The notes under the pieces were generated by a model. That model worked only from the letters and a program-made list of their open reading frames with translations. It did no database searches and was not told the DNA's origin. The position numbers and the translations under genes are program-made. From NCBI GenBank assembly GCA_023459435.1, contig JAEWUL010000242.1:1-8026 (forward strand): a stretch of 8,026 nt of DNA, written 5' to 3'. This stretch comes from Bacteroidota bacterium. Lineage in GTDB: Bacteria; Bacteroidota; Bacteroidia; Bacteroidales; WCHB1-69. Shown piece by piece: positions 6,166-8,026 of this stretch. Numbering within the stretch: the stretch's first letter is position 1; each line of letters opens with the position of its first letter.

Positions 6166-7791
6166 TTAACTTTTCAATCCTACTGTTTTATTAAATACAA
6201 GTTTGGAATCGGTGGAGTCTTTATCTATACAAAAATATCCTGTTCTTTCAAATTGGTAATACTTTTCGGTTTGATTCAGGTTCATGGACTCTTCCACATA
6301 ACCATCAATCACTACCATTGAGTTGGGATTGATGTAATCCAGGAAGGTTTTCCCCTCTTCGGTGTTATCTGGTTCAGGAACGGTAAAGAGTTTGTCAAAC
6401 AACCGAACTTCTGCCTTTTGTGCATGGGGTGTGGATAACCAATGGATCGTGGCTTTCACTTTACGATTGCTTTGTTCCATTCCACTGCGGGTTTCAGGAT
6501 CATACTGGGCATGAATCTCAAGAATATGGCCCTGGTCATCTTTTACCACATGGGTGCATTTGATGATGTATGCATATTTCAACCGAACTTCACCCCCAAT
6601 GGTTAACCGGAAGAATTTTTTGTCAGCATCCTCTTTGAAATCGGCTCTTTCGATCCATAACTCTTTGGAAAATGGAACTGTTCTGGTTCCTGCTTCAGGA
6701 TCTTCTGGATTGTTCACCGCATTCATAAGTTCCACTTGTCCCTCTGGATAGTTGTCGATGATCAGTTTGACCGGATCCAGCACAGCCATTCTTCTGTAAG
6801 CCACTTTATTCAAATGCTCCCGGGCACAGAACTCAAGTAAGTTTACATCAATCACGTTCTCTCTTTTTGCGACACCTACTGTTTCAGCAAAATTGCGGAT
6901 AGATTCAGGAGAAAAACCTCTCCGTCTCAACCCTGATATAGTAGGCATCCGCGGATCATCCCAGCCCATTACATATTTTTCCTGTACCAAAAGCATCAGT
7001 TTCCTTTTGCTCATGATGGTATAGTTTAAGTTCAAACGGGCAAACTCAATCTGTTGTGGATGATGTATCTGTAAGGTTTTACAAAACCAGTCATATAAAG
7101 GTCTGTGCACTTCAAACTCTAATGTACAGATAGAATGGGTAATCCCTTCAATAGAGTCACTTTGTCCATGTGCGTAATCGTACATAGGGTATATACACCA
7201 TTTGTTACCGGTTCTGTGGTGTTCTGCATGGAGGATTCTATATAAAATGGGGTCTCTCATGTGCATATTGGGTGAAGCCATATCCACTTTAGCGCGAAGT
7301 ACTTTAGACCCTTCTGCAAATTCACCCGCTTTCATCCTGCGGAAAAGATCGAGGTTCTCTTCAACAGATCTGGTTCTGTAAGGACTTTCAGTCCCCGGTT
7401 TAGTAGGCACACCACGTCCCAGACTGATCTCCTCTTGTGTCGAATCATCTACATAAGCTAAATTTTGTTCTATCAACCACTCAGCCCATTGATATAACTG
7501 ATCGAAATAATCAGAAGCATAATACTCTCCTGCCCACTGAAATCCCAACCATTGAATATCCTCTTTGATAGAATCTACGTATTCCACATCCTCTTTGGTG
7601 GGATTCGTATCATCCAGACGAAGGTTGCACTTGCCGTTATACTTCTGTGCTAACCCAAAATTCAAACAAATTGATTTTGCATGGCCAATGTGCAAGTAAC
7701 CATTAGGTTCCGGTGGAAAACGAGTATGAACTCTTGCTCCATTCTTGCCATTTTTTAGATCCTCTTCGATCATTTCTTCAATAAAATTCAT
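6166..7791 (-). CDS. glnS: Glutaminyl-tRNA synthetase
   Basis: A 541-residue class I aminoacyl-tRNA synthetase that charges tRNA-Gln with glutamine in the cytoplasm. Seen: [12 protein letters not shown] with HIGH at 34-37; LDDTNP (59-64); [20 protein letters not shown] (204-223), part of the active-site and acceptor-end region typical of Gln[19 protein letters not shown] (276-292); and the second ATP-binding motif as IMSKRKL (259-265), the GlnRS form of KMSKS. The anticodon-binding beta-barrel half covers about 335-541. Length agrees with the roughly 550 residues of the bacterial family. I chose the ATG at 7789-7791 ([11 protein letters not shown]). A TTG start at 7821 would overlap the -7 element. 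It leads a two-gene operon with the 25-residue-repeat protein. A direct glutaminylation route implies this organism need not rely on GatCAB for Gln-tRNA. Confidence 0.97.
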   Translation of the reverse strand: MNFIEEMIEEDLKNGKNGARVHTRFPPEPNGYLHIGHAKSICLNFGLAQKYNGKCNLRLDDTNPTKEDVEYVDSIKEDIQWLGFQWAGEYYASDYFDQLYQWAEWLIEQNLAYVDDSTQEEISLGRGVPTKPGTESPYRTRSVEENLDLFRRMKAGEFAEGSKVLRAKVDMASPNMHMRDPILYRILHAEHHRTGNKWCIYPMYDYAHGQSDSIEGITHSICTLEFEVHRPLYDWFCKTLQIHHPQQIEFARLNLNYTIMSKRKLMLLVQEKYVMGWDDPRMPTISGLRRRGFSPESIRNFAETVGVAKRENVIDVNLLEFCAREHLNKVAYRRMAVLDPVKLIIDNYPEGQVELMNAVNNPEDPEAGTRTVPFSKELWIERADFKEDADKKFFRLTIGGEVRLKYAYIIKCTHVVKDDQGHILEIHAQYDPETRSGMEQSNRKVKATIHWLSTPHAQKAEVRLFDKLFTVPEPDNTEEGKTFLDYINPNSMVVIDGYVEESMNLNQTEKYYQFERTGYFCIDKDSTDSKLVFNKTVGLKS

Positions 7792-7818
7792 CCTCAAACT
7801 TTTTATAAATTTAACTCG

Positions 7819-7849
7819 CAAAATTACAAAAAAAAGTCCAATATCAAAA
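7819..7849 (-). promoter_or_regulatory. Promoter of the glnS operon
   Basis: On the minus strand TTTTG (7849-7845) is followed after 18 bases by TAATTTTG (7826-7819), an exact TAnnTTTG with a well-placed -33 TTG. This is the best-formed Bacteroidota promoter in the window. It lies 27 bases before the chosen ATG, which supports the 7791 start. Confidence 0.72.
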
Positions 7850-7850
7850 G

Positions 7851-7885
7851 CCTAAAGTCTTAGGTCTAAGGTCTAAGGTCTAAAG
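7851..7885. repeat. Heptamer tandem repeat (TCTAAGG-type), five units
   Basis: Five consecutive 7-base units: CCTAAAG, TCTTAGG, TCTAAGG, TCTAAGG, TCTAAAG. The array starts one base beyond the glnS -33 element and ends at the insertion sequence edge. It is non-coding. It may be a slippage-prone microsatellite or the site into which the element inserted. Confidence 0.8.
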
Positions 7886-8026
7886 AGGCTGTGTAAAAAC
7901 TAACCAATTTTTCTAATAAAAAAGTGCTTGAAAATGCCGAGTGTATCGATATTTATTGTATCTTTACATCCTGATTATCAAGTATATGAGCTATATAAAA
8001 GGACAAAATAGAGACCAAATATTAAT
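7885..8026 (+). mobile_element. Left end of an insertion sequence, probably IS1182 family (cut by window edge)
   Basis: The boundary is set by GAGGCTGTGTAAAAAC (7885-7900), which resembles the terminal inverted repeats of many Bacteroidota insertion sequences, and by a transposase start about 100 bases inside it. The right end, matching inverted repeat and any target duplication lie beyond the window. The exact outer base is uncertain by one or two positions because it merges with the heptamer array. Confidence 0.6.
7986..8026 (+). CDS. Transposase, N-terminal fragment (IS1182-like), truncated by the window
   Basis: Only 13 complete codons are present: MSYIKGQNRDQIL. The pattern M-x-Y-I-K-G-x-N-R-x-Q at the very start is what I know from IS1182-family (DDE) transposases of Bacteroidota, which continue with an LFP...DNPVR segment not visible here. 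The start is the ATG at 7986. A near-consensus -7 element TATCTTTA lies at 7959-7966. The position just inside a plausible inverted repeat supports the call. Whether the gene is intact cannot be judged. The short length limits certainty. Confidence 0.6.
   Translation, partial: MSYIKGQNRDQIL

Noticed and set aside
1..8026. A defence, secretion or biosynthetic system
   Set aside because: I looked for nuclease, helicase, toxin-antitoxin, reverse transcriptase and assembly-line signatures and saw none; the genes are mostly ordinary housekeeping or hypothetical.

Overview
The window looks like a chromosomal piece of a Bacteroidota bacterium (Flavobacteriales-like; genus not assigned). The DNA is AT-rich and most start codons lack a Shine-Dalgarno sequence, having A/T-rich leaders instead. 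Four genes are preceded by the Bacteroidota -7 promoter motif TAnnTTTG. The gene content also fits: a DUF4476 protein, a DUF2156 protein, an M13 peptidase lipoprotein and a GlnRS.

Layout, left to right. Bases 1-97 hold only an imperfect hairpin. A DUF2156 (phosphatidylglycerol lysyltransferase-like) gene runs leftward (98-1006) and is divergent from a rightward pair: an M13 zinc metallopeptidase lipoprotein (1177-3231) and carbamate kinase arcC (3281-4225). A strong intrinsic terminator (4281-4313) closes that unit. A 576-base gene-free stretch follows (4226-4801). It carries several hairpins and repeats, including a 64-base imperfect palindrome at 4625-4688. A secreted DUF4476 protein with an Asn/Gly/His tandem-repeat linker (4802-5743) meets, stop to stop, a leftward operon of glnS (6166-7791) and a 139-residue hypothetical protein built of 25-residue repeats (5744-6163). 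Upstream of glnS are a well-formed promoter, a heptamer tandem repeat (7851-7885), and the left end of an insertion sequence. The first 13 codons of that element's transposase (7986-8026) resemble the IS1182 family.

How the genes relate. Only two groupings are suggested by spacing: M13 peptidase with arcC (49-base gap) and glnS with the repeat protein (2-base gap). No pathway links the window as a whole. arcC has no arginine deiminase or ornithine carbamoyltransferase partner here. I see no defence system, CRISPR array, RNA gene or phage module. The least explained items are the 25-residue repeat protein coupled to glnS, the structured 4226-4801 spacer, and the recently expanded 15-base repeats in the DUF4476 gene.
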